A DNA stretch of 11,106 bases from an uncultured Collinsella sp. (GTDB lineage Bacteria; Actinomycetota; Coriobacteriia; Coriobacteriales; Coriobacteriaceae): the NCBI GenBank assembly GCA_900547805.1, contig URIE01000054.1:1-11106 (forward strand), written 5' to 3'. The notes under the pieces were generated by a model. That model saw nothing but the letters and a program-made list of their open reading frames with translations. It had not been told where the DNA came from and searched no databases. This document shows, piece after piece, positions 1 through 6,167 of the stretch. Positions within the stretch are counted from its first letter, which is position 1. Every line of letters starts with the position of its first letter. Made by a program: the position numbers and the translations under genes.

Positions 1-39
1 GAGACAGGTCCCACAGGGGAACAGAGCCCGAAACTCTCA

Positions 40-114
40 TGGAGCCAGTGACAGGAATCGAACCTGCAACCCACTGATTACAAATCAGTTGCGCTACCGT
101 TGCGCCACACTGGC
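40..114 (-). tRNA. tRNA-Thr (anticodon TGT), CCA encoded
   Basis: Read on the minus strand, a complete cloverleaf can be drawn by hand. The 7-bp acceptor stem pairs 108-114 with 44-50. The D stem is GCGC/GCGC with a 7-nt loop containing GG. The 5-bp anticodon stem (ACTGA/TCAGT) closes the loop TTTGTAA, so the anticodon is TGT (plus-strand positions 80-82), reading ACA threonine codons. The variable loop is 5 nt and the T stem (GCAGG/CCTGT) closes the loop TTCGATT. The discriminator base is T (43) and CCA is encoded at 40-42. The mature body is 72 nt plus CCA, a normal length. It has its own promoter just upstream and is probably not part of the yacP transcript. A second, broken copy of its anticodon region lies at 267-295. 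Confidence 0.97.
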
Positions 115-144
115 ACACTTGGCGCTTTCGCGCGAAGCCAGTTA

Positions 145-173
145 AGAATAAAGGAATTGCGGACGGGGTGCAA
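145..173 (-). promoter_or_regulatory. Sigma-A-type promoter of the tRNA-Thr gene
   Basis: On the minus strand a -35 box TTGCAC (168-173) and a -10 box TATTCT (145-150) are separated by exactly 17 bp. This would start transcription around 138, about 25 nt before the tRNA 5' end at 114. It is the only good promoter-like pair in the spacer and is correctly placed for the tRNA. Confidence 0.65.
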
Positions 174-213
174 CAGACCCTTTGACCGACCACATCTCAA
201 AACCCTTCGTCAG

Positions 214-264
214 AACGAATAGTTTTATCCGTTCGCCAAAACCAAAAACTATTCGTTTTGGCGA
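214..264. repeat. Two overlapping, mutually exclusive inverted repeats
   Basis: Arm A (214-226, AACGAATAGTTTT) is perfectly complementary to A' (245-257), giving a 13-bp stem with an 18-nt loop. Arm B (233-242, TCGCCAAAAC) lies inside that loop and is perfectly complementary to B' (255-264), giving a 10-bp stem with a 12-nt loop. A' and B' share bases 255-257. The order A-B-A'-B' means the two hairpins compete, or form a pseudoknot-like interlock. Neither stem is followed by a T tract on either strand, so it is not an obvious intrinsic terminator of the upstream yacP operon, although that is where one would be expected. The local sequence is clearly more AT-rich than the flanking genes. Confidence 0.75.
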
Positions 265-266
265 CG

Positions 267-295
267 GCAACCCACAGTCCATTGATTACAAATCA
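267..295 (-). repeat. Broken copy of the tRNA-Thr anticodon region
   Basis: Two blocks, GCAACCCAC (267-275) and TGATTACAAATCA (283-295), are identical and in the same order as tRNA positions 66-74 and 75-87, but a 7-bp insertion separates them here. Together they cover the anticodon arm, the variable loop and the start of the T stem. The surrounding sequence does not complete a cloverleaf, so this is not a functional tRNA. It may be a decayed tRNA duplicate or a scar from integration at the tRNA. It begins 2 bp from the edge of the inverted repeats at 214-264. Confidence 0.5.
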
Positions 296-337
296 ACGGG
301 CCGGCCAATTGGGAAACGGGTCTCTATGGATAATCCC

Positions 338-1015
338 TTACCGTCCGCGCAGGGCCTTGAGCTTGGCCAGGGCATCGGGACTTAGGCGACTGCCCAGGGT
401 CATCTTGATCTGCGGGGCTTCCTCGGCCTCGTGCACGTCGTTGTCGATCTGTTTGATCTCGTCCACCAGCATGCGGCTCGAGATGCGTGTAACACCCTTG
501 CCCATGACGACGGCCTGGATCGTGCCGTCGCTCGACACCACGGAGCACGCGCGGCCTTCCTCGCGCGCCTCGATGCAGAGCTTCTGTACCACGGTATCGG
601 CAGAGACGCCCGTCGGCGAGAACTCGATACGCACGCCGCGGGCCGGCAGGTTGGGGCGCTCGCTGGAGATATTGCCCGCGCCGTCAAACACAATCACAGC
701 CTCGTAGCGGCCCTGGGCAAACGCCGCGACGTCGTTGATGAGGGCGGTGCGCGCCATATCGTGAACGTCGCTGGAATACGGATCGTCAGAATGGTCGTAC
801 ACGAGCTTTTCGTAGCGCGGCGTGCAGTGGATCACGTTGTAGCCGTCGACCACCAGCAGCTCGGGCTTATTGGAGTGCACCGTCGAGACCGGATCGGCGA
901 TGGCCTGCGCAAACGCATTGCCGCCCACGCCATAGGTCGCGGCCGAAACGATCGGCTTGGCCGAGCCTTCGCCAAAGCGCTTTGCCTTGGACTTGGCGCG
1001 GTTCTTTTTGGACAT
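338..1015 (-). CDS. NYN-domain ribonuclease, YacP/Rae1-like
   Basis: This 225-residue protein has a YacP-type NYN (PIN-like) nuclease domain from about residue 50 to 200. The first acidic site is in VVDGYNVI (D57, N60). A second, VIVFDGAGN, carries D111. SADT (138-141) and SSDGTIQ (161-167) supply further acidic residues expected around a metal-dependent active site. In Bacillus subtilis the homologue Rae1 (YacP) is a ribosome-associated endonuclease that cuts mRNA in the A site; the same role is likely but not shown here. Residues 1-50 are a basic, Lys/Arg-rich extension (starts MSKKNRAKSKAKR). The ATG (1013-1015) lies 3 bp after the rlmB stop, and its AGGAG-type ribosome site sits within the last rlmB codons. 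It ends the operon; no clear terminator follows. Confidence 0.88.
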   Translation of the reverse strand: MSKKNRAKSKAKRFGEGSAKPIVSAATYGVGGNAFAQAIADPVSTVHSNKPELLVVDGYNVIHCTPRYEKLVYDHSDDPYSSDVHDMARTALINDVAAFAQGRYEAVIVFDGAGNISSERPNLPARGVRIEFSPTGVSADTVVQKLCIEAREEGRACSVVSSDGTIQAVVMGKGVTRISSRMLVDEIKQIDNDVHEAEEAPQIKMTLGSRLSPDALAKLKALRGR

Positions 1016-1018
1016 GCG

Positions 1019-1933
1019 CTACTCCTCCCCCATAAGCTCGCCGGCGTTGCGGCGCAGCCACTCAAAGCACAGCGCCGTGGTAGCCTGGGCAACATTGAGG
1101 CTCTCGGTCATACCACGCTGGGGAAGCTTGGTCAAAAAGTCGCATTTCTCGAGTACCAGACGCGAGATGCCATCGCCCTCGGAACCCATGACGAGCGCCA
1201 CGCGGCCCTCGAAGGGAGCATCCCAGCAGCTGCCCTCGGCATGCTCGGAAGCGCCACCCACCCAAAAGCCGGCGGCCTTAAGGTCGTCGAGCGCTCGGGC
1301 GATATTGGGAACCTGCGCGATGGGCAGGTGCATGACGGCACCAGCAGAGGTTTTGTAGCTGCCCACGGTCACGCCGGCGGCACGCTTGTTGGCGATGATG
1401 ACGCCGGCCGCGCCCACAACCTCGGCGGAGCGCACGATGGCGCCAAAGTTGCCGTCGTCAGTCACGTGGTCGAGCACCACGACAAGTGCCGGGCCCTCGC
1501 CTGCGCGGTCGAGAATATCGGCGACATCGGCATAGGGGAAGTTGCCAACCTCGAGCGCGATGCCCTGGTGAGCGCCATGGCTCGACAGTGCGTCGAGCTG
1601 CGCGCGCGGCACATACTTAATGCGGACACCCGCGGCGTTGAGGTCATCGACCAGACGAGACAAAGCAGCATCGCGCTCCCCACCCTCGGCGATGAGCGCG
1701 CACTTGACGGGAAAGCCGGTGCGCAGGGCCTCGGCGGCAGCACGGCGACCTTCGATAAACTCGCCCTTGGGAGCCTGGACAGCGTCGCGGTTGCGATCGC
1801 GCTGCGGACGCGCGGCCTGGTTGCGATCGCGCTGGCCCTTGGGAGCGGCAGCGCGGTCATTACGGCGAATCGGACGCGAGCCAGAAGCGGCCTGCTTGCC
1901 GCCACGAGGCGCACGCTTGCGATTGTCGGCCAT
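1019..1933 (-). CDS. rlmB: 23S rRNA 2'-O-methyltransferase, TrmH/SpoU family (RlmB)
   Basis: The 304-residue product is an SPOUT enzyme expected to methylate a guanosine 2'-hydroxyl in 23S rRNA with S-adenosylmethionine. An N-terminal substrate-binding domain begins at FIEGRRAAAEAL (59-70). The knotted catalytic domain has motif 1, DHVTDDGNFGAIVRSA (155-170, with N162 and R168), motif 2, GSEGDGIS (250-257), and motif 3, LPQRGMTESLNVAQA (270-284). Residues 1-55 are a basic, low-complexity tail rich in R, D, N and Q, as often seen in actinobacterial members. The start is the ATG at 1933, preceded by AGGAGGT; a TTG 21 bp upstream lies before that site and is rejected. The family includes TrmH-type tRNA enzymes, but length, the N-terminal domain and the position before yacP favour RlmB. 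Confidence 0.9.
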   Translation of the reverse strand: MADNRKRAPRGGKQAASGSRPIRRNDRAAAPKGQRDRNQAARPQRDRNRDAVQAPKGEFIEGRRAAAEALRTGFPVKCALIAEGGERDAALSRLVDDLNAAGVRIKYVPRAQLDALSSHGAHQGIALEVGNFPYADVADILDRAGEGPALVVVLDHVTDDGNFGAIVRSAEVVGAAGVIIANKRAAGVTVGSYKTSAGAVMHLPIAQVPNIARALDDLKAAGFWVGGASEHAEGSCWDAPFEGRVALVMGSEGDGISRLVLEKCDFLTKLPQRGMTESLNVAQATTALCFEWLRRNAGELMGEE

Positions 1934-1940
1934 AAAGCGA

Positions 1941-1947
1941 CCTCCTA
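1941..1947 (-). promoter_or_regulatory. Ribosome binding site fixing the rlmB start
   Basis: AGGAGGT on the minus strand lies 7 bp before the ATG at 1933. It would fall inside the coding region if translation began at the upstream in-frame TTG (1952-1954), so it decides the start. Confidence 0.8.
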
Positions 1948-1974
1948 AATACAACTATCAAACGAAACAAATAG

Positions 1975-2079
1975 ACCGACCGCCCGAGGTGCGGCAGATT
2001 GCCTTGAAAGAGGAGGGCATAGACCTTGAGGTCATGCCCGACGATTGAAAGGCAAGGTGCCGTGGCTCGGGCGGTCGGT
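1975..2079. repeat. Structured palindromic element, unit 1 of 2
   Basis: Nested stems build one long hairpin. The outer stem is 14 bp and perfect (1975-1988 with 2066-2079). Then come CGGCA/TGCCG (1992-1996 with 2058-2062) and GCCTT/AAGGC (2001-2005 with 2049-2053). The apical stem is GGGCAT/ATGCCC (2015-2020 with 2034-2039), continuing after a bulged A as GACC/GGTC around a TTGA loop (2026-2029). Unpaired blocks include GAAAGAGGAG (2006-2015, whose last base also opens the apical stem) and CGACGATTGAA (2039-2049). The same blocks, in the same order, occur in unit 2, while the stem sequences differ. On the minus strand the outer stem is followed by TCTATTTGTTT, so it could also act as a weak terminator between cysS and rlmB. 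Confidence 0.85.
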
Positions 2080-2080
2080 A

Positions 2081-2182
2081 CGGGTTTTCCAAGTGCCCGA
2101 GATTACCGTGAAAGAGGAGCGACGCGTACTTGAGTACGCGAGCGACGGTTTGAACGGCAAGGTCGGGTGCTTGGGAAACCCG
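2081..2182. repeat. Structured palindromic element, unit 2 of 2
   Basis: This abuts unit 1 with one base between. The outer stem pairs 2081-2100 with 2163-2182 over 20 continuous positions: 17 Watson-Crick and 3 G.U pairs when read as plus-strand RNA. The middle stem is CCGT/ACGG (2106-2109 with 2154-2157). The apical stem is CGCGTAC/GTACGCG (2123-2129 with 2134-2140) around a TTGA loop. GAAAGAGGAG (2110-2119), CGACGGTTTGAA (2143-2154) and GGCAAGGT (2156-2163) match the unpaired blocks of unit 1. The element ends 6 bp beyond the cysS stop, which lies at 2189-2191 on the minus strand. Confidence 0.85.
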
Positions 2183-2188
2183 CAGGGA

Positions 2189-3655
2189 TTAGAGAGTCTT
2201 GATACGAGTGCCGGCGGCAGTATCCTCGATCGTCAGCCCGAGATCCTTGAGCTGATCGCGGATGGCATCTGCCAGATCCCAGTTCTTGGCGGCACGAGCC
2301 TCGGCACGAGCCTCGAGAATCTTGGCAGCCGCCTCATCCACGTCGTCACCCGTGTAGGCAACCAAACCGGCGGCAACGCCCAGCAGGCCCAGCGGCAGCT
2401 CGACCTTGGGCTCGGGAAGCTCAACGCCAAACGTATCGAGCAACTCGGCCAGCGTGTCGGCGGCGGCAAGCGCGGCGGCCTTGTCGGCAGCATCGCCCGC
2501 CTGCTCCAGGTACTGGTTGCACTCGGTCACAAAGCCAAAGACGGCACCCATGGCACCAGCGGTGTTAAAGTCGTCGTCCATGCACTCCTTAAAGGTGGCA
2601 CGGGTCTCGGCGGCCTTGGCGGCAAACGCCTCGGATGCTGCCTCATCGGCATCGGCCGTCGCATGGTTCGCGGCCCAGCGCAGGTTCTCGACCGTACCGG
2701 CAATGCGCGTGAGCGAGTTCTCGGCACCCTCCAGGCGCTCCCAAGAGAAGTCGAGCGGCGAGCGATAGCTCGTCTGCAGCATCAGCAGGCGCAGGGCCGC
2801 GGCAGAGTGCTGCTCGAGCACCTCGGCCAGCGTAAAGAAGTTGCCGAGCGACTTGGACATCTTCTCGCCGTCTACCAGCAGCATGCCCGTGTGCATCCAG
2901 GTGTTGGAGAAACCCTGGTGCCAGGCGCAGGTGGCCTGGGCGCACTCGTTCTCGTGATGCGGGAAGGCAAGGTCGGAGCCGCCGCCGTGGATGTCGATCG
3001 GGGTGCCCAGGTAGCGGTGCACCATGGCGGCGCACTCGGTATGCCAACCGGGACGGCCCTCGCCCCAGGGGCTCGGCCAGCTGGGCTCGCCGGGCTTGGC
3101 GGCCTTCCACAGAGCAAAGTCGAGCGGGTCGTTCTTGTCCTCGTTCTCCTCGATGCGCGCACCAACCATAAGGTCGTCGATGTTGCGGCCCGAGACCTGA
3201 CCATAGTTGGGATCGCTGCGCACGGCAAAGTACACATCGCCGTTATCGGCTGCGTAAGCGTGGCCCTGCTCGATAAGCGTCTTGATCATGGCGATCATGG
3301 GGCCGATCTCCTTGGTGGCGCGGGGGCGTACATCGGGATCGAGCACGTTGGCAGCGCGCATGACGCCAATGAACTTATCCGAGAACTCCGTCGCGACCTC
3401 GGCGGCCGTACGGCCCTGCTCGTTGGCGCGCTTGATGATCTTATCGTCGACATCAGTGAGGTTCTGGGCGAACGTGACCTCGTAGCCGCTCGCGATGAGC
3501 CAGCGACGAATCACGTCAAAGCTGATGAACGTGCGGGCGTTGCCGATGTGGATGTTGTCGTAGACCGTGGGGCCGCACACGTACATGCGAACCTTGCCGG
3601 ACTCGATGGGTTGGAACTCTTCTTTTTTATGGGTAGCGCTGTTGTAGATACGCAT
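2189..3655 (-). CDS. cysS: Cysteinyl-tRNA synthetase
   Basis: This 488-residue class I aminoacyl-tRNA synthetase charges tRNA-Cys with cysteine in the cytoplasm. The ATP-binding HIGH motif is present as HIGN (36-39) within GPTVYDNIHIGNARTF, and KMSKS is at 265-269. The zinc ligands that give cysteine specificity are present: C27, C208, a histidine of FPHHENE (H233 or H234) and E237. The C-terminal half carries the usual DALR-type helical anticodon-binding region. Length is normal for the family. The ATG (3653-3655) follows an AGGAGT ribosome site that overlaps the ispF stop, 3 bp upstream, so it is co-transcribed with ispF. Downstream lie the tandem palindromic units and then rlmB. Confidence 0.97.
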   Translation of the reverse strand: MRIYNSATHKKEEFQPIESGKVRMYVCGPTVYDNIHIGNARTFISFDVIRRWLIASGYEVTFAQNLTDVDDKIIKRANEQGRTAAEVATEFSDKFIGVMRAANVLDPDVRPRATKEIGPMIAMIKTLIEQGHAYAADNGDVYFAVRSDPNYGQVSGRNIDDLMVGARIEENEDKNDPLDFALWKAAKPGEPSWPSPWGEGRPGWHTECAAMVHRYLGTPIDIHGGGSDLAFPHHENECAQATCAWHQGFSNTWMHTGMLLVDGEKMSKSLGNFFTLAEVLEQHSAAALRLLMLQTSYRSPLDFSWERLEGAENSLTRIAGTVENLRWAANHATADADEAASEAFAAKAAETRATFKECMDDDFNTAGAMGAVFGFVTECNQYLEQAGDAADKAAALAAADTLAELLDTFGVELPEPKVELPLGLLGVAAGLVAYTGDDVDEAAAKILEARAEARAAKNWDLADAIRDQLKDLGLTIEDTAAGTRIKTL

Positions 3656-3658
3656 TCG

Positions 3659-4153
3659 TTACTCCTTAACGGTTTTCTGTAGCAGGCAGACGGCCCAGGC
3701 GCCGATCCCCTCGCCCTGGCCTTCCCAACCGAGCTTTTCGGTCGTAGTGGCGGCGACGCCCACGTTTTCGATGTCAACGCCCAGGGCATGGGCAAGGTTG
3801 GCGCGCATGGCATCGCGGTGCGGGGTGATCTTGGGTTGCTGACAGGCAATGGTGCAATCGGCATCGACAAACTCAAAGCCCAGCTCACGCGCATAGTCCA
3901 TCACGCGAGCGAGCAGCACCATCGAATCGGCGCCCTCGTAGGCGGGATCGGTGTCGGGAAATAGCTTGCCGATGTCTCCCCCGCGGCAGGCGCCCAGAAT
4001 GGCGTCGGCCAAGGCGTGCGCGAGCACATCGGCATCCGAGTGGCCCAGCAGGCCGCGCTCGTAGGGAATATCGACACCGCCGATGATACATCGACGCCCC
4101 TCCACCAGACGGTGGACGTCGTAGCCGTGGCCAATGCGCAGGTTACTGAACAT
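3659..4153 (-). CDS. ispF: 2-C-methyl-D-erythritol 2,4-cyclodiphosphate synthase
   Basis: This 164-residue enzyme cyclises CDP-methylerythritol 2-phosphate, releasing CMP, in the MEP pathway to isoprenoid precursors. Metal ligands D12 and H14 are in GHGYDVH, and a third, H46, follows the HSDADV motif (38-43). GDIGKLFPDTDP (59-70) and the nucleotide-binding ATTTEKLGWEGQGEGI segment (135-150) are intact. The ATG lies inside the 3' end of ispD, overlapping it by 11 bp, which indicates translational coupling with the preceding enzyme of the same pathway. IspE, which acts between IspD and IspF, is not in the window. Confidence 0.97.
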   Translation of the reverse strand: MFSNLRIGHGYDVHRLVEGRRCIIGGVDIPYERGLLGHSDADVLAHALADAILGACRGGDIGKLFPDTDPAYEGADSMVLLARVMDYARELGFEFVDADCTIACQQPKITPHRDAMRANLAHALGVDIENVGVAATTTEKLGWEGQGEGIGAWAVCLLQKTVKE

Positions 4154-4871
4154 GGGGAAGGTCCTCTCCCTCGGCCATGCGGCCGAGCAGAATCGCGGTT
4201 ACGGGACGCAGGTCCTCGGGCACCGTCACCTTAAGGTTATCGCGCGGGCTCTGGACGCAGCGGACGCGCCCACCCATGCGCTCGACCAGCGACGAATCAT
4301 CGGTACCGATAAAGCCCTCGGCAATGGCTGTAGCGTGGGCGCGCTTCATGGCGTCGACACTAAAGATCTGCGGCGTCTGCGCGGCCCAATACAGCTCGCG
4401 CGGCGGCGTCTCGACGATATTGTCGCCATCGACGATCTTGAGCGTGTCGATCGCGGGCTGACCGCACACGACACCGTCGAGAGCACGGTCACTCACAAGT
4501 ACGTCGATCGCATGGTCGATAGCCTCGGTGGTAATGAGCGGACGGGCGCCGTCGTGGATAGCGACATATTCGAAACCCGCCGGCACCGCGTGCACGCCGG
4601 CACGGGTGGAATCCTGACGGGTATCGCCGGCATCGGCAAAACTGATGGGCGTGTCATAGTCAAACGGGTCGATGGCCAGGCGGCGCATCTCGGCACGACG
4701 CTCGGCAGGGCAAACCACGACGATGTGGCCGACCTTATTGCTACGGTCAAATGCGCGGATGGACCAGCTCATAAGCGGACGGCCCGCTACATTGACGAGC
4801 TGCTTACCACCGGGGTTACCAAAGCGCTGGCCGCTGCCACCGGCAACGACCACGGCGCATACGGGCGCCAT
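4143..4871 (-). CDS. ispD: 2-C-methyl-D-erythritol 4-phosphate cytidylyltransferase
   Basis: This 242-residue nucleotidyltransferase joins CTP and methylerythritol 4-phosphate. The N-terminal glycine-rich CTP loop VVAGGSGQRFG, followed by K24, is in place, as is the HDGARPL motif that helps bind the substrate. A later VCGQPAIDTLKIV segment, also typical, follows. Length is as usual for the family. The start ATG overlaps the disA stop by one base (TAATG on the minus strand, 4869-4873), a classic coupled arrangement. The gene overlaps ispF by 11 bp downstream. Confidence 0.96.
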   Translation of the reverse strand: MAPVCAVVVAGGSGQRFGNPGGKQLVNVAGRPLMSWSIRAFDRSNKVGHIVVVCPAERRAEMRRLAIDPFDYDTPISFADAGDTRQDSTRAGVHAVPAGFEYVAIHDGARPLITTEAIDHAIDVLVSDRALDGVVCGQPAIDTLKIVDGDNIVETPPRELYWAAQTPQIFSVDAMKRAHATAIAEGFIGTDDSSLVERMGGRVRCVQSPRDNLKVTVPEDLRPVTAILLGRMAEGEDLPHVQ

Positions 4872-5938
4872 TATGCGTTCCCCTGTTTGGTGCCCTTCAT
4901 GCGGTACAGGGAGTCCGCAAGAATGGCAGGGTTGTTGACGCCAAAGTCGCCCAGGCGCTCCGGGTCCTCGCTGATATCGTCCATGAGCTCCTGCAGCGAG
5001 CCATACTCGTCGACGATCTTCTCGGCCACGCCGTCGCGCACGACGGACACGCGCGAAAGCGTGCGCAGGCCCAGCGGCGTCATGACGGAGTCCTCGTCCA
5101 GGTCGTCATAGCCCAGAACCGCCGCCACGTGCTGCGGGTCGGACAGATCCTTAGGCGTCATGCGGCTCAGCTCAGCGCGAATCTTCTCGGCGTTTGCCTC
5201 AGAGGAATCGCTTGCGTAGTCGCGGATCATCAGGTCGTATTCGGTATCCATGCTGGAGCCCGCGAGCTGCTCGAGCTGCATCTGCACGAGCTTGCCCTGG
5301 TTGCCCAGCTTGACAATGCAATCCTTAAGCTCGGTCTTTGCCTGCTGCATGATCTCGAAGCTCGAGAAAATACCGGTGATGTCGGCGAGCGTAACGTAGT
5401 CGTCGAGCTCGAGGGCCGTCAGGCGCAGCAGAGAGCGATCGAGCGACTGACGGGTAGTCTGGAGCGTGGCGACGAGCTGGTTGACCGAGCTCATGATGGT
5501 GGTGACAGGCTGGATCTCGTAGCTCTTACCGTGGACGTACACGTTGACGACGGCACGACGAGCCGAAACCGAGATCACGATGGCGTCGGTGAGCACCGAC
5601 ATGCGAGCGGCGGTACGATGACGCATGCCCGTCTCACTCGTGGCGAGTGAGGGATCGGGATTGAGGTGGAAGTTGGCGCGCAGGATCTGGGTGAGGTCGC
5701 CATCGATAACGATAGCGCCGTCCATCTTGGAAAGCTCGAACAGGCGGTTCGAGGTAAACGAAATGTTGAGCGGGAAGCCGTCGTTACCGGCGGCGAGCAC
5801 GTTTTCGGTGTCGCCGACGCAGATAAGGGCACCCAGGTGACCGGCAATGATCATGTCGAGGGCGGTGCGGATCGGCTGACCAGGTGCCGTCAGGCGGATG
5901 GCCTGTTCCATACGCTTTTGCAGCTCGTTCTTATCCAA
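4871..5938 (-). CDS. disA: DisA diadenylate cyclase (DNA integrity scanning protein)
   Basis: The 355-residue product should make cyclic di-AMP from two ATP while scanning DNA. The N-terminal DAC domain covers about residues 10-145, with DGA at 73-75 and GMRHRTAAR at 104-112. A helical linker follows (about 150-260), including the FSSFEIMQQAKTELKDC region. A C-terminal RuvA-like helix-hairpin-helix domain covers about 285-350. Two positions differ from the GTRHRTAER sequence usual in DisA: Thr to Met at 105 and Glu to Ala at 111. The hairpin (DFGVNNPA) is also degenerate against the usual GIGxxxA. The start is a TTG at 5936-5938 with GGGAG 7 bp upstream; the next in-frame ATG is residue 10. 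It is the first gene of the housekeeping operon and overlaps ispD by one base. Confidence 0.94.
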   Translation of the reverse strand: MDKNELQKRMEQAIRLTAPGQPIRTALDMIIAGHLGALICVGDTENVLAAGNDGFPLNISFTSNRLFELSKMDGAIVIDGDLTQILRANFHLNPDPSLATSETGMRHRTAARMSVLTDAIVISVSARRAVVNVYVHGKSYEIQPVTTIMSSVNQLVATLQTTRQSLDRSLLRLTALELDDYVTLADITGIFSSFEIMQQAKTELKDCIVKLGNQGKLVQMQLEQLAGSSMDTEYDLMIRDYASDSSEANAEKIRAELSRMTPKDLSDPQHVAAVLGYDDLDEDSVMTPLGLRTLSRVSVVRDGVAEKIVDEYGSLQELMDDISEDPERLGDFGVNNPAILADSLYRMKGTKQGNA

Positions 5939-6158
5939 GGCATCGCTCCCATCGTATACGCTCCATAAACGTCAATAAGTTTCTCACGGTTTGCCCCTGT
6001 GACGCCCGCAAAATCCGATGCTTACAGAATGAGCGAACACAGCTTAGGTAGCTCATTTGGGACGGGATCTTTTGACCACCCATGTGGTAGCATCGGGTCT
6101 CATATAAATGAGGGAGTAGTCGTGTAATCGGGTTCGCCCGCAGAGAGGGAGCCAGACT
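5939..6158. other. Divergent disA-mntP intergenic region
   Basis: This 220-bp spacer must hold promoters for both directions. A 7-bp inverted repeat (AATGAGC at 6028-6034, GCTCATT at 6051-6057) and a 5-bp one (ACCAC at 6075-6079, GTGGT at 6084-6088) are candidate operators. No disA promoter is convincing: TTGACG at 5970-5975 (minus) has no partner at normal spacing. For mntP, TTGACC (6072-6077) and TATAAA (6103-6108) are seen, but 25 bp apart, too far to be one promoter. Confidence 0.4.
5946..5950 (-). promoter_or_regulatory. Ribosome binding site supporting the disA TTG start
   Basis: GGGAG on the minus strand lies 7 bp before the TTG at 5936-5938. An ATG between the two is out of frame, so the TTG is the best start. 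Confidence 0.6.
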
Positions 6159-6167
6159 ATGGGACTC
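6095..6167 (+). promoter_or_regulatory. mntP leader with alternative pairing over the start codon
   Basis: GGGTCTCAT (6095-6103) can pair over 9 positions (two G.U) with ATGGGACTC (6159-6167), which contains the mntP start codon. The inner part of the same strand, CTCAT (6099-6103), can instead pair with ATGAG (6108-6112) around an ATAA loop. Between them lie a CGGG-TTCG-CCCG hairpin (6129-6140) and the ribosome site AGGGAG (6146-6151). The leader contains GGGAGTAG (6112-6119) and CCAGAC (6152-6157), reminiscent of conserved parts of the yybP-ykoY manganese riboswitch that often precedes mntP, but is much too short for that aptamer. If TATAAA at 6103-6108 is the -10 box, the upstream arm would not be transcribed and the switch idea fails. 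Confidence 0.35.

Noticed and set aside
1..39. A second tRNA or a terminator downstream of tRNA-Thr
   Set aside because: Only a 4-5 bp stem (AGAG/CTCT) can be drawn and no cloverleaf or T tract is visible.
214..264. Intrinsic terminator of the yacP operon
   Set aside because: Neither hairpin is followed by a T tract on the minus strand.
182..385. A small plus-strand protein of 67 codons
   Set aside because: It begins at TTG without a ribosome site, crosses the inverted repeats and runs into the end of yacP on the other strand.
431..1948. A 505-codon open frame on the plus strand opposite rlmB and yacP
   Set aside because: It is the antisense shadow of two well-recognised genes in high-GC DNA; its product is repetitive in H, A, G and V and has no domain or ribosome site.
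1952..1954. Upstream TTG as the rlmB start
   Set aside because: The strong AGGAGGT site lies downstream of it and serves the ATG at 1933.
1975..2182. CRISPR array
   Set aside because: There are only two units; they are long self-complementary structures and not short repeats separated by unique spacers.
2045..3682. A 545-codon open frame on the plus strand opposite cysS
   Set aside because: Antisense shadow of cysS. Its first 45 codons cross the palindromic units, but this follows from the repeat and not from a gene.
6095..6158. A standard yybP-ykoY manganese riboswitch before mntP
   Set aside because: Only about 30 nt separate the GGGAGTAG and CCAGAC motifs; the usual three-way junction with its long helices is not there. 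Kept only as an unusual leader.
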